From the NCBI RefSeq assembly GCF_002102255.1, contig NZ_LQPH01000148.1, positions 84,102 to 148,101 on the forward strand: a stretch of DNA of 64,000 nt, given 5' to 3'. Source of the DNA: Mycobacterium nebraskense. GTDB lineage: Bacteria > Actinomycetota > Actinomycetes > Mycobacteriales > Mycobacteriaceae. The translations under genes were made by a program, and so were the position numbers. Shown here piece after piece: positions 35,934 to 44,606 of the stretch; within the stretch, counting starts at the first letter, position 1; each line of letters opens with the position of its first letter. The notes beneath the pieces are model-generated. The model was given only the letters and a program-made list of their open reading frames with translations, made no database searches and was not told the origin of the DNA.

Positions 35934-37144
35934 CGGACCTCGCCGCCGCGGCGCGGTTACTGCGCGAACAGGGCGTCACCGCGCCGGCCGGGTTCCGGGC
36001 CGCCGGCATCGCCGCCGGCATCAAGGCGTCGGGCAACCGCGACCTGGCCCTGGTTTTCAACGAGGGACCCGACTACGCGGCCGCCGGCGTGTTCACCCGG
36101 AACAAGGTCAAGGCCGCGCCGGTGCTGTGGACCCAACAGGCGCTGACCACCGGGGCGCTGCGCGCGGTGATCCTCAACTCCGGTGGCGCCAACGCCTGCA
36201 CCGGCCCGGGCGGCTTCCAGGACGCCCACGCCACCGCCGAAGCCGTCGCGGCCGCGTTGTCGGACTGGGGGACCGAGACCGGCGCCATCGAGGTCGCGGT
36301 CTGCTCCACCGGGTTGATCGGTGACCGGTTGCCGATGGACAAGCTGCTCGCCGGGGTGCGGGCGATCGTGCAGGACATGGCCGGCGGGCTGAGCGGGGGT
36401 GACGAGGCCGCCCGCGCGATCATGACCACCGACACCGTGCCGAAACAGGTTGCGCTGCACCACCCGGGCAACTGGACGGTCGGCGGGATGGCCAAGGGAG
36501 CGGGCATGCTGGCGCCGTCGCTGGCCACCATGCTCTGCGTGCTCACCACCGACGCGGCGGCCGAACCCGCCGCACTCGACCAGGCGCTGCGCCGCGCCGC
36601 CGCGCGCACCTTCGACCGGCTCGACATCGACGGCAGCTGTTCGACCAACGACACGGTGCTGCTGCTCGCCTCCGGGGCCAGCGGGTTCGCCCCCGCGCAG
36701 GCCGATCTCGACGACGCCGTGCTGCGGGTGTGCGACGACCTGTGCGCGCAGCTGCAGGCCGACGCCGAGGGCGTGACCAAGCGCGTCACCGTGACCGTGA
36801 CGGGGGCGGCCTCCGACGACGACGCGCTGACCGCCGCGCGGGTGATCGCGCGCGACAGCCTGGTCAAGACGGCGGTGTTCGGGTCCGACCCCAACTGGGG
36901 CCGCGTGCTGGCGGCCGTCGGCATGGCGCCGATCACCCTCGACCCCGATCGAATCAGTGTGTCGTTCAACGGCTTTGCCGTATGTGTCGACGGGGTCGGA
37001 GCGCCGGGCGCGCGCGAGGTGGACCTGTCCGGCGCCGACATCGACATCACCGTCGACCTGCGGGTGGGTGACGGCGCTGCCGCCGTCCGCACCACCGACC
37101 TGTCGCACGCCTACGTCGAAGAGAACTCGGCATACAGCTCATGA
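35930..37144 (+). CDS. argJ: Glutamate N-acetyltransferase / amino-acid acetyltransferase
   Basis: ArgJ moves the acetyl group from N-acetylornithine to glutamate, closing the acetyl cycle; bifunctional forms also use acetyl-CoA. The 404-aa length equals the Mtb protein. The precursor cleaves itself before Thr200 in KGAGMLAPSLAT to give alpha and beta chains, with Thr200 as nucleophile. Start and stop overlap the neighbouring genes (ATGA at both ends). The longer frame from 35888 lies inside argC and was not chosen. Confidence 0.97.
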   Translation: MTDLAAAARLLREQGVTAPAGFRAAGIAAGIKASGNRDLALVFNEGPDYAAAGVFTRNKVKAAPVLWTQQALTTGALRAVILNSGGANACTGPGGFQDAHATAEAVAAALSDWGTETGAIEVAVCSTGLIGDRLPMDKLLAGVRAIVQDMAGGLSGGDEAARAIMTTDTVPKQVALHHPGNWTVGGMAKGAGMLAPSLATMLCVLTTDAAAEPAALDQALRRAAARTFDRLDIDGSCSTNDTVLLLASGASGFAPAQADLDDAVLRVCDDLCAQLQADAEGVTKRVTVTVTGAASDDDALTAARVIARDSLVKTAVFGSDPNWGRVLAAVGMAPITLDPDRISVSFNGFAVCVDGVGAPGAREVDLSGADIDITVDLRVGDGAAAVRTTDLSHAYVEENSAYSS

Positions 37145-38028
37145 CCATCAACACCCAAGAGCTGCCGACCGGCGTCAAAGCGCAGGTGCTGGCCGAAGCG
37201 CTGCCCTGGCTCAAGCAGCTGTACGGCAAGGTCGTCGTCATCAAGTACGGCGGCAACGCCATGACAGACGACACGCTGCGGCACGCCTTCGCCGCCGACA
37301 TGGCCTTCCTGCGCAACTGCGGCATCCTCCCCGTCGTCGTGCACGGCGGCGGCCCGCAGATCACCGCCATGCTGCGGCGCCTCGGCATCGCGGGCGACTT
37401 CAAGGGCGGCTTCCGGGTCACCACACCGGAAGTGCTCGACGTGGCGCGGATGGTGTTGTTCGGACAGGTGGGCCGCGAACTGGTCAACCTGATCAACGCG
37501 CACGGACCCTACGCCGTCGGCATCACCGGCGAGGACGCGCAGCTGTTCACCGCCGTGCGGCGCAGCGTCACCGTCGACGGCGTGGCCACCGACATCGGCC
37601 TGGTCGGCGACGTCGAACGGGTCAACACCGCCGCCGTGCTGGATCTGATTGCGGCGGGCCGCATTCCGGTAGTATCGACGCTCGCCCCGGACGCCGAGGG
37701 CGTGGTGCACAACATCAACGCCGACACCGCCGCGGCGGCGCTCGCCGAGGCGTTGCGGGCCGAGAAGTTGTTGATGCTCACCGATGTCGAGGGCCTCTAC
37801 ACCAGCTGGCCGGACCGCGGTTCGCTGGTCAGCGAAATCGACTCGGCCACTTTGGCGCAACTGCTGCCCACGCTCGAGGCCGGCATGATTCCCAAAGTGG
37901 AAGCGTGCCTGCGGGCCGTGACAGCGGGTGTGCCGAGCGCGCACGTCATCGACGGGAGGGTCAAACACTGTGTGCTGGTGGAGCTTTTCACCGACGCGGG
38001 AACCGGCACCAAGGTGGTGAACGCGTGA
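37141..38028 (+). CDS. argB: Acetylglutamate kinase
   Basis: The second step of arginine synthesis and usually the enzyme inhibited by arginine. The 295-aa amino-acid kinase has KYGGNAM near the N-terminus, VHGGGPQI, a substrate-binding region and DVEGLY. An N-terminal helix before VVVIKYGG, typical of hexameric arginine-sensitive forms, is present. The start overlaps the argJ stop. The following gap of 66 nt is the longest inside the operon. Confidence 0.97.
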   Translation: MTINTQELPTGVKAQVLAEALPWLKQLYGKVVVIKYGGNAMTDDTLRHAFAADMAFLRNCGILPVVVHGGGPQITAMLRRLGIAGDFKGGFRVTTPEVLDVARMVLFGQVGRELVNLINAHGPYAVGITGEDAQLFTAVRRSVTVDGVATDIGLVGDVERVNTAAVLDLIAAGRIPVVSTLAPDAEGVVHNINADTAAAALAEALRAEKLLMLTDVEGLYTSWPDRGSLVSEIDSATLAQLLPTLEAGMIPKVEACLRAVTAGVPSAHVIDGRVKHCVLVELFTDAGTGTKVVNA

Positions 38029-38094
38029 CGGCGACGATGCAGTGGGGGCACCGCCCGCTTGCGGGGAACGCAGCGATGAAGAGGGGCGTCACCA

Positions 38095-39285
38095 TTGGCT
38101 GAGAGCAACACCGAGGACCTCAGGCACCGCTGGGAAGCCGTGATGATGAACAACTACGGCACCCCACCGCTGGCGCTGGCCAGCGGTGACGGCGCCGTGG
38201 TCACCGACGTGGACGGCAACACGTACCTGGACCTGCTCGGGGGCATCGCCGTCAACGTCCTCGGCCATCGCCACCCCGCGGTCATCGAGGCTGTCACACA
38301 CCAGATGGCGACGTTGGGCCACACCTCCAACCTGTATGCCAGCGAACCGGGCATCGCGCTGGCCGAGGAACTGGTCGCTTTGCTGGGAGCGGACGCGCCG
38401 ACGCGGGTGTTCTTCTGCAACTCGGGGACCGAGGCCAACGAGGTGGCGTTCAAACTGTCGCGGCTGACCGGGCGCACGAAACTGGTTGCGGCGCAGGGCG
38501 GTTTCCACGGCCGCACCATGGGCTCGCTGGCGCTGACCGGTCAGCCCAGCAAGCAGGCGCCGTTCGAACCGCTGCCGGGATACGTCACCCACGTGCCCTA
38601 CGGCGATGCCGACGCGCTGGCCGCCGCGGTCGACGACGCCACCGCCGCGGTGTTCCTCGAACCGATCATGGGGGAGGGCGGCGTCGTCGTCCCACCCGGG
38701 GGCTATCTGACCGCCGCCCGCGACATCACCTCGCGGCACGGCGCGCTGTTGGTGCTCGACGAGGTGCAGACCGGGATGGGCCGCACCGGAGCCTTTTTCG
38801 CCCACCAGCACGACGGCGTCACCCCGGACGTCGTGACGATGGCGAAGGGACTCGGCGGCGGGCTGCCCATCGGAGCGTGCCTGGCCGTCGGGCGGGCCGC
38901 CGAGCTGATGACCCCCGGCCTGCACGGCAGCACCTTCGGCGGCAACCCGATCTGCGCCGCGGCGGCGCGGGCGGTGCTGCGGGTGATCGCCGACGAGGAC
39001 CTGGTCCGGCACGCCGATTTGTTGGGCAAGTCGGTGCGCCACGGCATCGAGTCCCTGAACCACCCCCTGATCGACCACGTGCGCGGACGGGGATTGCTGC
39101 AGGGCATGGTGTTGACCGCGCCGCGGGCCAAGGAGGCCGAAAACGCCGCGCGGGGCGCCGGATTCCTGGTCAACGCGGCCGCACCCGACGTCATCCGGCT
39201 GGCCCCGCCGTTGATCGTCACCGAAGCCCAGCTCGACGGCTTCATCGCCGCGCTACCGGGCATCCTCGATACGGCCGCGGCATGA
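38095..39285 (+). CDS. argD: Acetylornithine aminotransferase, TTG start
   Basis: A PLP enzyme that converts N-acetylglutamate semialdehyde to N-acetylornithine; it may also serve lysine synthesis. The 396-aa class III aminotransferase shows FCNSGTEANE, LVLDEVQTGMGR and Lys251 (AKGLGGG) for the Schiff base. The start is TTG at 38095, 8 nt after AGAGGGG; the frame has a stop at 38077-38079, so no longer form is possible. The stop overlaps the argF start (ATGA). Confidence 0.96.
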   Translation: MAESNTEDLRHRWEAVMMNNYGTPPLALASGDGAVVTDVDGNTYLDLLGGIAVNVLGHRHPAVIEAVTHQMATLGHTSNLYASEPGIALAEELVALLGADAPTRVFFCNSGTEANEVAFKLSRLTGRTKLVAAQGGFHGRTMGSLALTGQPSKQAPFEPLPGYVTHVPYGDADALAAAVDDATAAVFLEPIMGEGGVVVPPGGYLTAARDITSRHGALLVLDEVQTGMGRTGAFFAHQHDGVTPDVVTMAKGLGGGLPIGACLAVGRAAELMTPGLHGSTFGGNPICAAAARAVLRVIADEDLVRHADLLGKSVRHGIESLNHPLIDHVRGRGLLQGMVLTAPRAKEAENAARGAGFLVNAAAPDVIRLAPPLIVTEAQLDGFIAALPGILDTAAA

Positions 39286-40208
39286 CCCGCCACTTTCTGC
39301 GCGACGACGACCTGTCGCCCCAGGAGCAGGCCGAGGTGCTGCAGCTGGCCGCCGAGCTGAAGAAGGACCCGTTCAGCTGCCGGCCGCTGGAGGGGCCGCG
39401 TGGCGTCGCGGTGCTCTTCGACAAGAACTCCACCCGCACCCGGTTCTCCTTCGAGATGGGCATCGCGCAGCTCGGCGGGCATGCGGTCGTCGTCGATGCC
39501 CGCAGCACCCAGCTGGGCCGCGACGAGACGCTGCAGGACACCGCGCGGGTGCTGTCCCGCTACGTCGAGGCCATCGTGTGGCGGACGTTCGGGCAGGACA
39601 GGCTCGAGGCCATGGCCGAGGTGGCGACGGTGCCGGTGGTCAACGCGCTCTCCGACGACTTCCATCCCTGCCAGGTGCTCGCCGACCTGCAGACCATTGC
39701 CGAACGCAAGGGATCGCTTGCCGGACTGCGGATGTCCTACTTCGGCGACGGCGCCAACAACATGGCCCACTCGCTGCTGCTCGGCGGGGTGACGGCCGGC
39801 ATCCACGTCACCATCGCCGCGCCGGATGGCTTCGCCCCGGACCCCGCCTTCGTGGCGGCGGCCGCGGAGCGTGCCGAAACCACCGGCGCTTCGGTCACTC
39901 TCACCGCCGACGCCGAAGCGGCCGCGGCCGGTGCCGACGTGCTGGTGACGGACACCTGGACGTCGATGGGGCAGGAGGACGACGGGCGCGACCGGGTCAA
40001 GCCGTTCCGGTCGTTCCAGGTCAACGAGCGACTGCTGGGCCTGGCGGATCCGGAAGCCATTGTGCTGCATTGCCTTCCGGCCCACCGCGGCGACGAGATC
40101 ACCGACGCGGTGATGGACGGGCCGGCCAGCGCGGTGTGGGACGAGGCCGAGAACCGGCTGCACGCCCAAAAGGCGCTGCTGGTGTGGCTGCTGGAGCGGT
40201 CCCGATGA
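39282..40208 (+). CDS. argF: Ornithine carbamoyltransferase
   Basis: Joins carbamoyl phosphate to ornithine to give citrulline. The 308-aa protein has STRTR (residues 50-54) for carbamoyl phosphate, FHPCQ, and the ornithine-binding DTWTSMG and HCLPAHRG motifs. It overlaps argD and argR by four bases each (ATGA), so translation is coupled throughout this part of the operon. Confidence 0.97.
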   Translation: MTRHFLRDDDLSPQEQAEVLQLAAELKKDPFSCRPLEGPRGVAVLFDKNSTRTRFSFEMGIAQLGGHAVVVDARSTQLGRDETLQDTARVLSRYVEAIVWRTFGQDRLEAMAEVATVPVVNALSDDFHPCQVLADLQTIAERKGSLAGLRMSYFGDGANNMAHSLLLGGVTAGIHVTIAAPDGFAPDPAFVAAAAERAETTGASVTLTADAEAAAAGADVLVTDTWTSMGQEDDGRDRVKPFRSFQVNERLLGLADPEAIVLHCLPAHRGDEITDAVMDGPASAVWDEAENRLHAQKALLVWLLERSR

Positions 40209-40699
40209 CCCGCTCGAAGACCACCCCCGAGACCACCAGGGCCGGCCGGCAAGACCGCATCGTGGCGATCCTGTCGTCGGCGTCGATCAGCAGCCAAAGC
40301 GAACTGGCGGCCCGGCTGGCCGACGAGGGCATCGACGTCACCCAGGCCACCCTGTCGCGCGACCTCGAGGAGCTGGGCGCGGTGAAGCTGCGCGGCGCCG
40401 ACGGCGGCGTGGGCGTCTACATCGTTCCCGAGGACGGCAGCCCGGTGCGCGGCGTCTCCGGTGGCACCGCGCGGCTGTCCCGGCTGTTGAGCGAACTCTT
40501 GGTCTCCGCCGACGCCAGCGCCAATCTCGCGGTGCTGCGCACACCCCCCGGCGGCGCCAACTACTTGGCCAGCGCCATCGATCGCGCGGCGCTACCGTAC
40601 GTCGTTGGCACCATCGCCGGCGACGACACGGTCTTCGTCGCGGCCCGAGAGCCGATGACCGGCGCCGAGCTGGCCCGCACCCTAGAAGAGCTCACCTAA
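40205..40699 (+). CDS. argR: Arginine repressor
   Basis: A 164-aa regulator that binds arginine and represses the arg operon. It has an N-terminal winged helix (SQSELAARLADEGIDVTQATLSRDL in the recognition region) and a C-terminal hexamerisation and arginine-binding domain (PPGGANYLASAID, GTIAGDDTVF). It lies inside the operon that it should control; the probable operator is at 34855-34878. The start overlaps the argF stop (ATGA); argG follows after 18 nt. Confidence 0.97.
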   Translation: MTRSKTTPETTRAGRQDRIVAILSSASISSQSELAARLADEGIDVTQATLSRDLEELGAVKLRGADGGVGVYIVPEDGSPVRGVSGGTARLSRLLSELLVSADASANLAVLRTPPGGANYLASAIDRAALPYVVGTIAGDDTVFVAAREPMTGAELARTLEELT

Positions 40700-40717
40700 A
40701 GCTAAGGAGATTGGTTC

Positions 40718-41938
40718 ATGTCAGATCGCGTCATCCTGGCGTACTCCGGCGGTCTGGACACCTCGGTCGCGATCAGCTGGATCGGCAAGGAGACCGGCCG
40801 CGAGGTGGTGGCGGTGGCCATTGACCTCGGCCAGGGCGGCGAGGACATGGAGGTCGTTCGCCAGCGGGCCCTGGACTGCGGCGCGGTGGAAGCCGTTGTT
40901 GTCGACGCCCGCGACGAGTTCGCCGAGGGCTATTGTCTGCCCACCATTTTGAACAACGCCCTCTACATGGACCGCTACCCGCTGGTGTCGGCCATCAGCC
41001 GGCCGCTGATCGCCAAACACCTGGTGGCCGCCGCCCGAGAGCACGGTGGCAGCATCGTCGCGCACGGCTGCACCGGCAAGGGCAACGACCAAGTCCGGTT
41101 CGAGGTCGGATTCGCTTCGCTGGCACCGGATTTGGAGGTGCTGGCGCCGGTCCGCGACTACGCGTGGACGCGGGAGAAGGCGATCGCTTTCGCCGAGGAG
41201 AACGCCATCCCGATCAACGTCAGCAAACGCTCGCCATTCTCGATCGACCAGAACGTGTGGGGCCGCGCGGTGGAAACCGGCTTCCTGGAACACCTTTGGA
41301 ACGCGCCCACCAAGGACATCTACGCCTACACCGAAGACCCCACCATCAACTGGAACACGCCCGACGAGGTGATCGTCGGGTTCGAGCGCGGAGTCCCGGT
41401 GTCCATCGACGGCAAACCGGTGTCCGTGCTGCAGGCCGTCGAGGAACTCAACCGCCGCGCCGGCTGCCAGGGGGTGGGGCGCCTCGACGTGGTCGAGGAC
41501 CGGCTGGTGGGCATCAAGAGCCGCGAGATCTACGAGGCCCCCGGGGCGATGGTGCTCATCACCGCCCACACCGAGCTCGAACACGTCACGCTGGAGCGCG
41601 AACTGGGCCGCTTCAAGCGCCACACCGACCAGCGCTGGGCCGAGCTGGTCTACGACGGACTCTGGTACTCGCCGCTGAAGACCGCGCTGGAAGCCTTCGT
41701 CGCGAAAACCCAGGAGCACGTCACGGGCGAGATCCGAATGGTGTTGCACGGCGGCCACATCGCCGTCAACGGCAGGCGCAGCGCGCAGTCGCTTTACGAC
41801 TTCAACCTGGCCACCTACGACGAGGGCGACAGCTTCGACCAGTCGGCCGCCAAGGGCTTCGTCTACGTGCACGGGCTGTCGTCCAAGATCGCTTCCCGCC
41901 GGGACCTGGCCTCCGAAACAGGCTCGGCCGAAACGTGA
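40718..41938 (+). CDS. argG: Argininosuccinate synthase
   Basis: Condenses citrulline and aspartate using ATP. The 406-aa protein has the PP-loop AYSGGLDTS (residues 8-16), the HGCTGKGNDQVRFE segment and SPFSIDQNVWGR. A CTAAGGAGA ribosome binding site precedes the ATG. The C-terminus is slightly longer than that of Mtb ArgG. The stop overlaps the argH start (GTGA). Confidence 0.97.
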   Translation: MSDRVILAYSGGLDTSVAISWIGKETGREVVAVAIDLGQGGEDMEVVRQRALDCGAVEAVVVDARDEFAEGYCLPTILNNALYMDRYPLVSAISRPLIAKHLVAAAREHGGSIVAHGCTGKGNDQVRFEVGFASLAPDLEVLAPVRDYAWTREKAIAFAEENAIPINVSKRSPFSIDQNVWGRAVETGFLEHLWNAPTKDIYAYTEDPTINWNTPDEVIVGFERGVPVSIDGKPVSVLQAVEELNRRAGCQGVGRLDVVEDRLVGIKSREIYEAPGAMVLITAHTELEHVTLERELGRFKRHTDQRWAELVYDGLWYSPLKTALEAFVAKTQEHVTGEIRMVLHGGHIAVNGRRSAQSLYDFNLATYDEGDSFDQSAAKGFVYVHGLSSKIASRRDLASETGSAET

Positions 41939-43353
41939 GCACGCGCGAGGGTTCGCTGTGGGGTGGGCGGTTCGCCCACGGCCCGTCGGACGCGTTGGTC
42001 GCCCTGAGCAAGTCCACTCACTTCGACTGGGTGCTGGCCCCGTACGACATCGTCGCCTCGCGGGCGCACACCGTGATCCTGTTTCACGCCGGATTGCTCA
42101 CCGAGGAGCAACGCGACGGGCTGCTGGCGGGCTTGGACAGCCTGGCCGAGGACGTGGCCGACGGCAGCTTCACGCCGTTGGTGACCGACGAGGACGTGCA
42201 CGCCGCACTGGAGCGCGGGTTGATCGACCGGGTCGGCCCCGACCTGGGCGGCCGGCTGCGGGCCGGGCGGTCGCGCAACGACCAGGTGGCCACCCTGTTC
42301 CGGATGTGGCTGCGCGACGCGGTGCGCCGGGTCGCGGACGGGGCGCTGGAGGTGGTGGCCGCGCTGGCCGCCCAGGCCGCCGCACATCCGACGGCGATCA
42401 TGCCGGGCAAGACGCACCTGCAGTCCGCGCAGCCGGTCCTGCTGGCCCACCACCTGCTCGCGCACGCGCACCCGCTGCTGCGCGACGTCGACCGCATCGT
42501 CGACTTCGACAAGCGCGCGGCCGTGTCCCCGTACGGCTCGGGCGCGCTGGCCGGCTCGTCGCTGGGTCTGGACCCGGACGCGATCGCCGCGGAGCTGGGC
42601 TTCGCGGCCGCCGCCGGCAACTCGATCGACGCGACCGCCGCCCGGGATTTCGCCGCCGAGGCCGCGTTCATCTTCGCGATGATCGCCGTGGACCTGTCGC
42701 GGCTGGCCGAGGACATCATCCTGTGGAGTTCGACGGAGTTCGGCTACGTCAGGCTGCACGATTCGTGGTCCACCGGCAGCTCGATCATGCCGCAGAAGAA
42801 GAACCCGGACATCGCCGAGCTGGCCCGCGGCAAGTCCGGGCGGCTGATCGGCAACCTGGCCGGGCTGCTGGCGACGCTGAAGGCCCAGCCGCTGGCCTAC
42901 AACCGCGATCTGCAGGAGGACAAGGAGCCGGTGTTCGACTCGGTGGCCCAGCTGGAGCTGGTGCTGCCGGCGATGGCCGGCCTGGTGGCCAGCCTGACGT
43001 TCGACGTCGAGAGGATGGCGGCCCTGGCCCCGGCCGGGTACACGCTGGCCACCGACATCGCCGAATGGCTGGTGCGCCGAGGGGTGCCGTTCCGGTCCGC
43101 GCACGAGGCCGCCGGGGCCGCCGTGCGCGCGGCCGAGGGCCGCGCCGTCGGGCTGGGCGAGCTGACCGACGACGAGTTGGCCGCGATCAGCCCCGAGCTG
43201 ACGCCGGAGGTGCGTGAGGTCCTGACGATCGAGGGCTCGGTGTCGTCGCGCGACGGGCGGGGCGGGACCGCGCCGGTCCGGGTCGCCGAGCAGCTCGAAG
43301 CCGTCCTGGCCGAGTCCGCGGGGCTCAAAGCGCGGCTGGGCGGCAGGGGATGA
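41935..43353 (+). CDS. argH: Argininosuccinate lyase
   Basis: The last step of arginine synthesis, releasing arginine and fumarate. The 472-aa fumarase/aspartase-superfamily enzyme starts LWGGRFA and carries the signature SSIMPQKKNPD. GTG at 41935 overlaps the argG stop; the longer frame upstream lies inside argG. It ends the operon; the pks cluster starts 109 nt downstream behind its own likely promoter. Confidence 0.97.
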   Translation: MSTREGSLWGGRFAHGPSDALVALSKSTHFDWVLAPYDIVASRAHTVILFHAGLLTEEQRDGLLAGLDSLAEDVADGSFTPLVTDEDVHAALERGLIDRVGPDLGGRLRAGRSRNDQVATLFRMWLRDAVRRVADGALEVVAALAAQAAAHPTAIMPGKTHLQSAQPVLLAHHLLAHAHPLLRDVDRIVDFDKRAAVSPYGSGALAGSSLGLDPDAIAAELGFAAAAGNSIDATAARDFAAEAAFIFAMIAVDLSRLAEDIILWSSTEFGYVRLHDSWSTGSSIMPQKKNPDIAELARGKSGRLIGNLAGLLATLKAQPLAYNRDLQEDKEPVFDSVAQLELVLPAMAGLVASLTFDVERMAALAPAGYTLATDIAEWLVRRGVPFRSAHEAAGAAVRAAEGRAVGLGELTDDELAAISPELTPEVREVLTIEGSVSSRDGRGGTAPVRVAEQLEAVLAESAGLKARLGGRG

Positions 43354-43392
43354 GAGGACTTTGGTTTCTGTGCCGGGCGGTGGCAAGCCGAC

Positions 43393-43398
43393 TAAACT
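43393..43398 (+). promoter_or_regulatory. Likely -10 of the first type III PKS gene
   Basis: TAAACT at 43393-43398, followed by TCGGG, lies 65 nt before the ATG. The same arrangement (TAGACT then TCGGG) stands 55 nt before the second type III PKS gene at 60453, which suggests a shared type of promoter. Confidence 0.4.
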
Positions 43399-43462
43399 TC
43401 GGGCAGGAAGCGATCCGGGTGAACATTTCGGCCCTGATCTTCGTCGTCAAGGGGTGGGACCA

Positions 43463-44524
43463 ATGAGCGTCGTCGCGGGCGTATTCGGTGCCTTGCCGCC
43501 GTATCGCTATTCCCAGCGAGAGCTCACCGATTTCTTCGTCAGCATCCCGGAGTTCGAGGGATACGAAGACATCGTCCGGCAGTTGCACGCCAGCGCGAAG
43601 GTGAACAGCCGTCACCTGGTGCTGCCGTTGGAGCGGTATCCCGCCCTCAACGACTTCGGCGTGGCCAACCGGATCTTCATCGAAAACGCCGTCAACCTCG
43701 GCTGCGAGGCGCTGTCGGGTGCGCTCGACGAGGCGGGCCTGCGGCCGCAGGACCTGGACGTGCTGATCACGACGACGGTCACCGGACTCGCGGTGCCCTC
43801 CCTGGACGCCCGGATCGCCGGGCGGCTGGGGCTGCGCGACGACGTCCGCCGGGTGCCGCTGTTCGGCCTGGGCTGCGTGGCCGGGGCCGCGGGCGTGGCC
43901 CGGCTGCACGACTACCTGCGGGGAGCGCCGGACGCCGCCGCGGCCCTGATCTCGGTCGAGCTCTGCTCGTTGACCTACCCCGGATACAAGCCGTCGCTCC
44001 CGGGTCTGGTCGGTAGCGCGCTGTTCGCCGACGGGGCGGGCGCGGTGGTCGCCGTCGGCGAGCGTCGCGCCGAACAGGTGGCCGCCGGCGGGCCCCGCAT
44101 CCTCGACTCGCGCAGCACGCTCTACCCCGACTCGCTGCGCACCATGGGCTACGACGTCGGCGCCGCCGGGTTCGAGCTCGTGCTGGCCAAGGACCTGGCC
44201 CAGGTGGTCGAGGAGCACATCGAGCAGGACGTGACCGGGTTCCTGGGCGCGCACGGGCTGACGACGACCGACATCGGCGCGTGGGTCAGCCATCCCGGCG
44301 GCCCGAAGATCATCGACGCGATCAACGCGAGCCTGAGCCTGCCGCCCGACGCGCTGGAACTGACCTGGCGTTCGCTGGGTGAGATCGGCAATCTCTCGTC
44401 GGCCTCGGTGCTCCACGTGCTGCGGGACACCCTGGCCAAGCCGCCACCCAGCGGAAGCCCTGGCCTGATGATCGCGATGGGTCCGGGATTCTGCTCCGAA
44501 CTCGTATTGTTGCGCTGGCACTGA
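43463..44524 (+). CDS. pks10: Type III polyketide synthase, first copy
   Basis: A 353-aa chalcone/stilbene-synthase-fold enzyme with the catalytic triad Cys138 (FGLGCVAG), His277 (SHPGGPK) and Asn310 (EIGNLSS). Such enzymes extend an acyl starter with malonyl-CoA and cyclise it to alkylpyrones or resorcinols; mycobacterial members accept long acyl chains. The ATG at 43463 gives the same length as its paralogue at 60513. The symbol follows gene order (between argH and the pks7-like gene, as in Mtb). The sequence itself, as I recall the Mtb proteins, may be closer to Pks11, so the names of the two copies could be swapped. In Mtb this locus has been linked to branched alkylpyrones and to dimycocerosate synthesis. 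Confidence 0.9.
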   Translation: MSVVAGVFGALPPYRYSQRELTDFFVSIPEFEGYEDIVRQLHASAKVNSRHLVLPLERYPALNDFGVANRIFIENAVNLGCEALSGALDEAGLRPQDLDVLITTTVTGLAVPSLDARIAGRLGLRDDVRRVPLFGLGCVAGAAGVARLHDYLRGAPDAAAALISVELCSLTYPGYKPSLPGLVGSALFADGAGAVVAVGERRAEQVAAGGPRILDSRSTLYPDSLRTMGYDVGAAGFELVLAKDLAQVVEEHIEQDVTGFLGAHGLTTTDIGAWVSHPGGPKIIDAINASLSLPPDALELTWRSLGEIGNLSSASVLHVLRDTLAKPPPSGSPGLMIAMGPGFCSELVLLRWH

Positions 44525-44566
44525 CGTGGGCGTTGCTTCTTGTGTCCCCTAGAGATCTCGTGATGG

Positions 44567-44590
44567 AACGGCCAAAGACCCCGTTTTTTT
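44567..44590 (+). terminator. Weak intrinsic terminator between pks10 and pks7
   Basis: A short stem AACGG (44567-44571) and CCGTT (44581-44585) with a 9-nt loop runs straight into seven T residues. Only 5 bp pair, so it may be partial. It lies 17 nt before the pks7 ATG, which leaves little room for a separate promoter. Confidence 0.4.
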
Positions 44591-44606
44591 GCCCAGGTCG
44601 CCTCCC

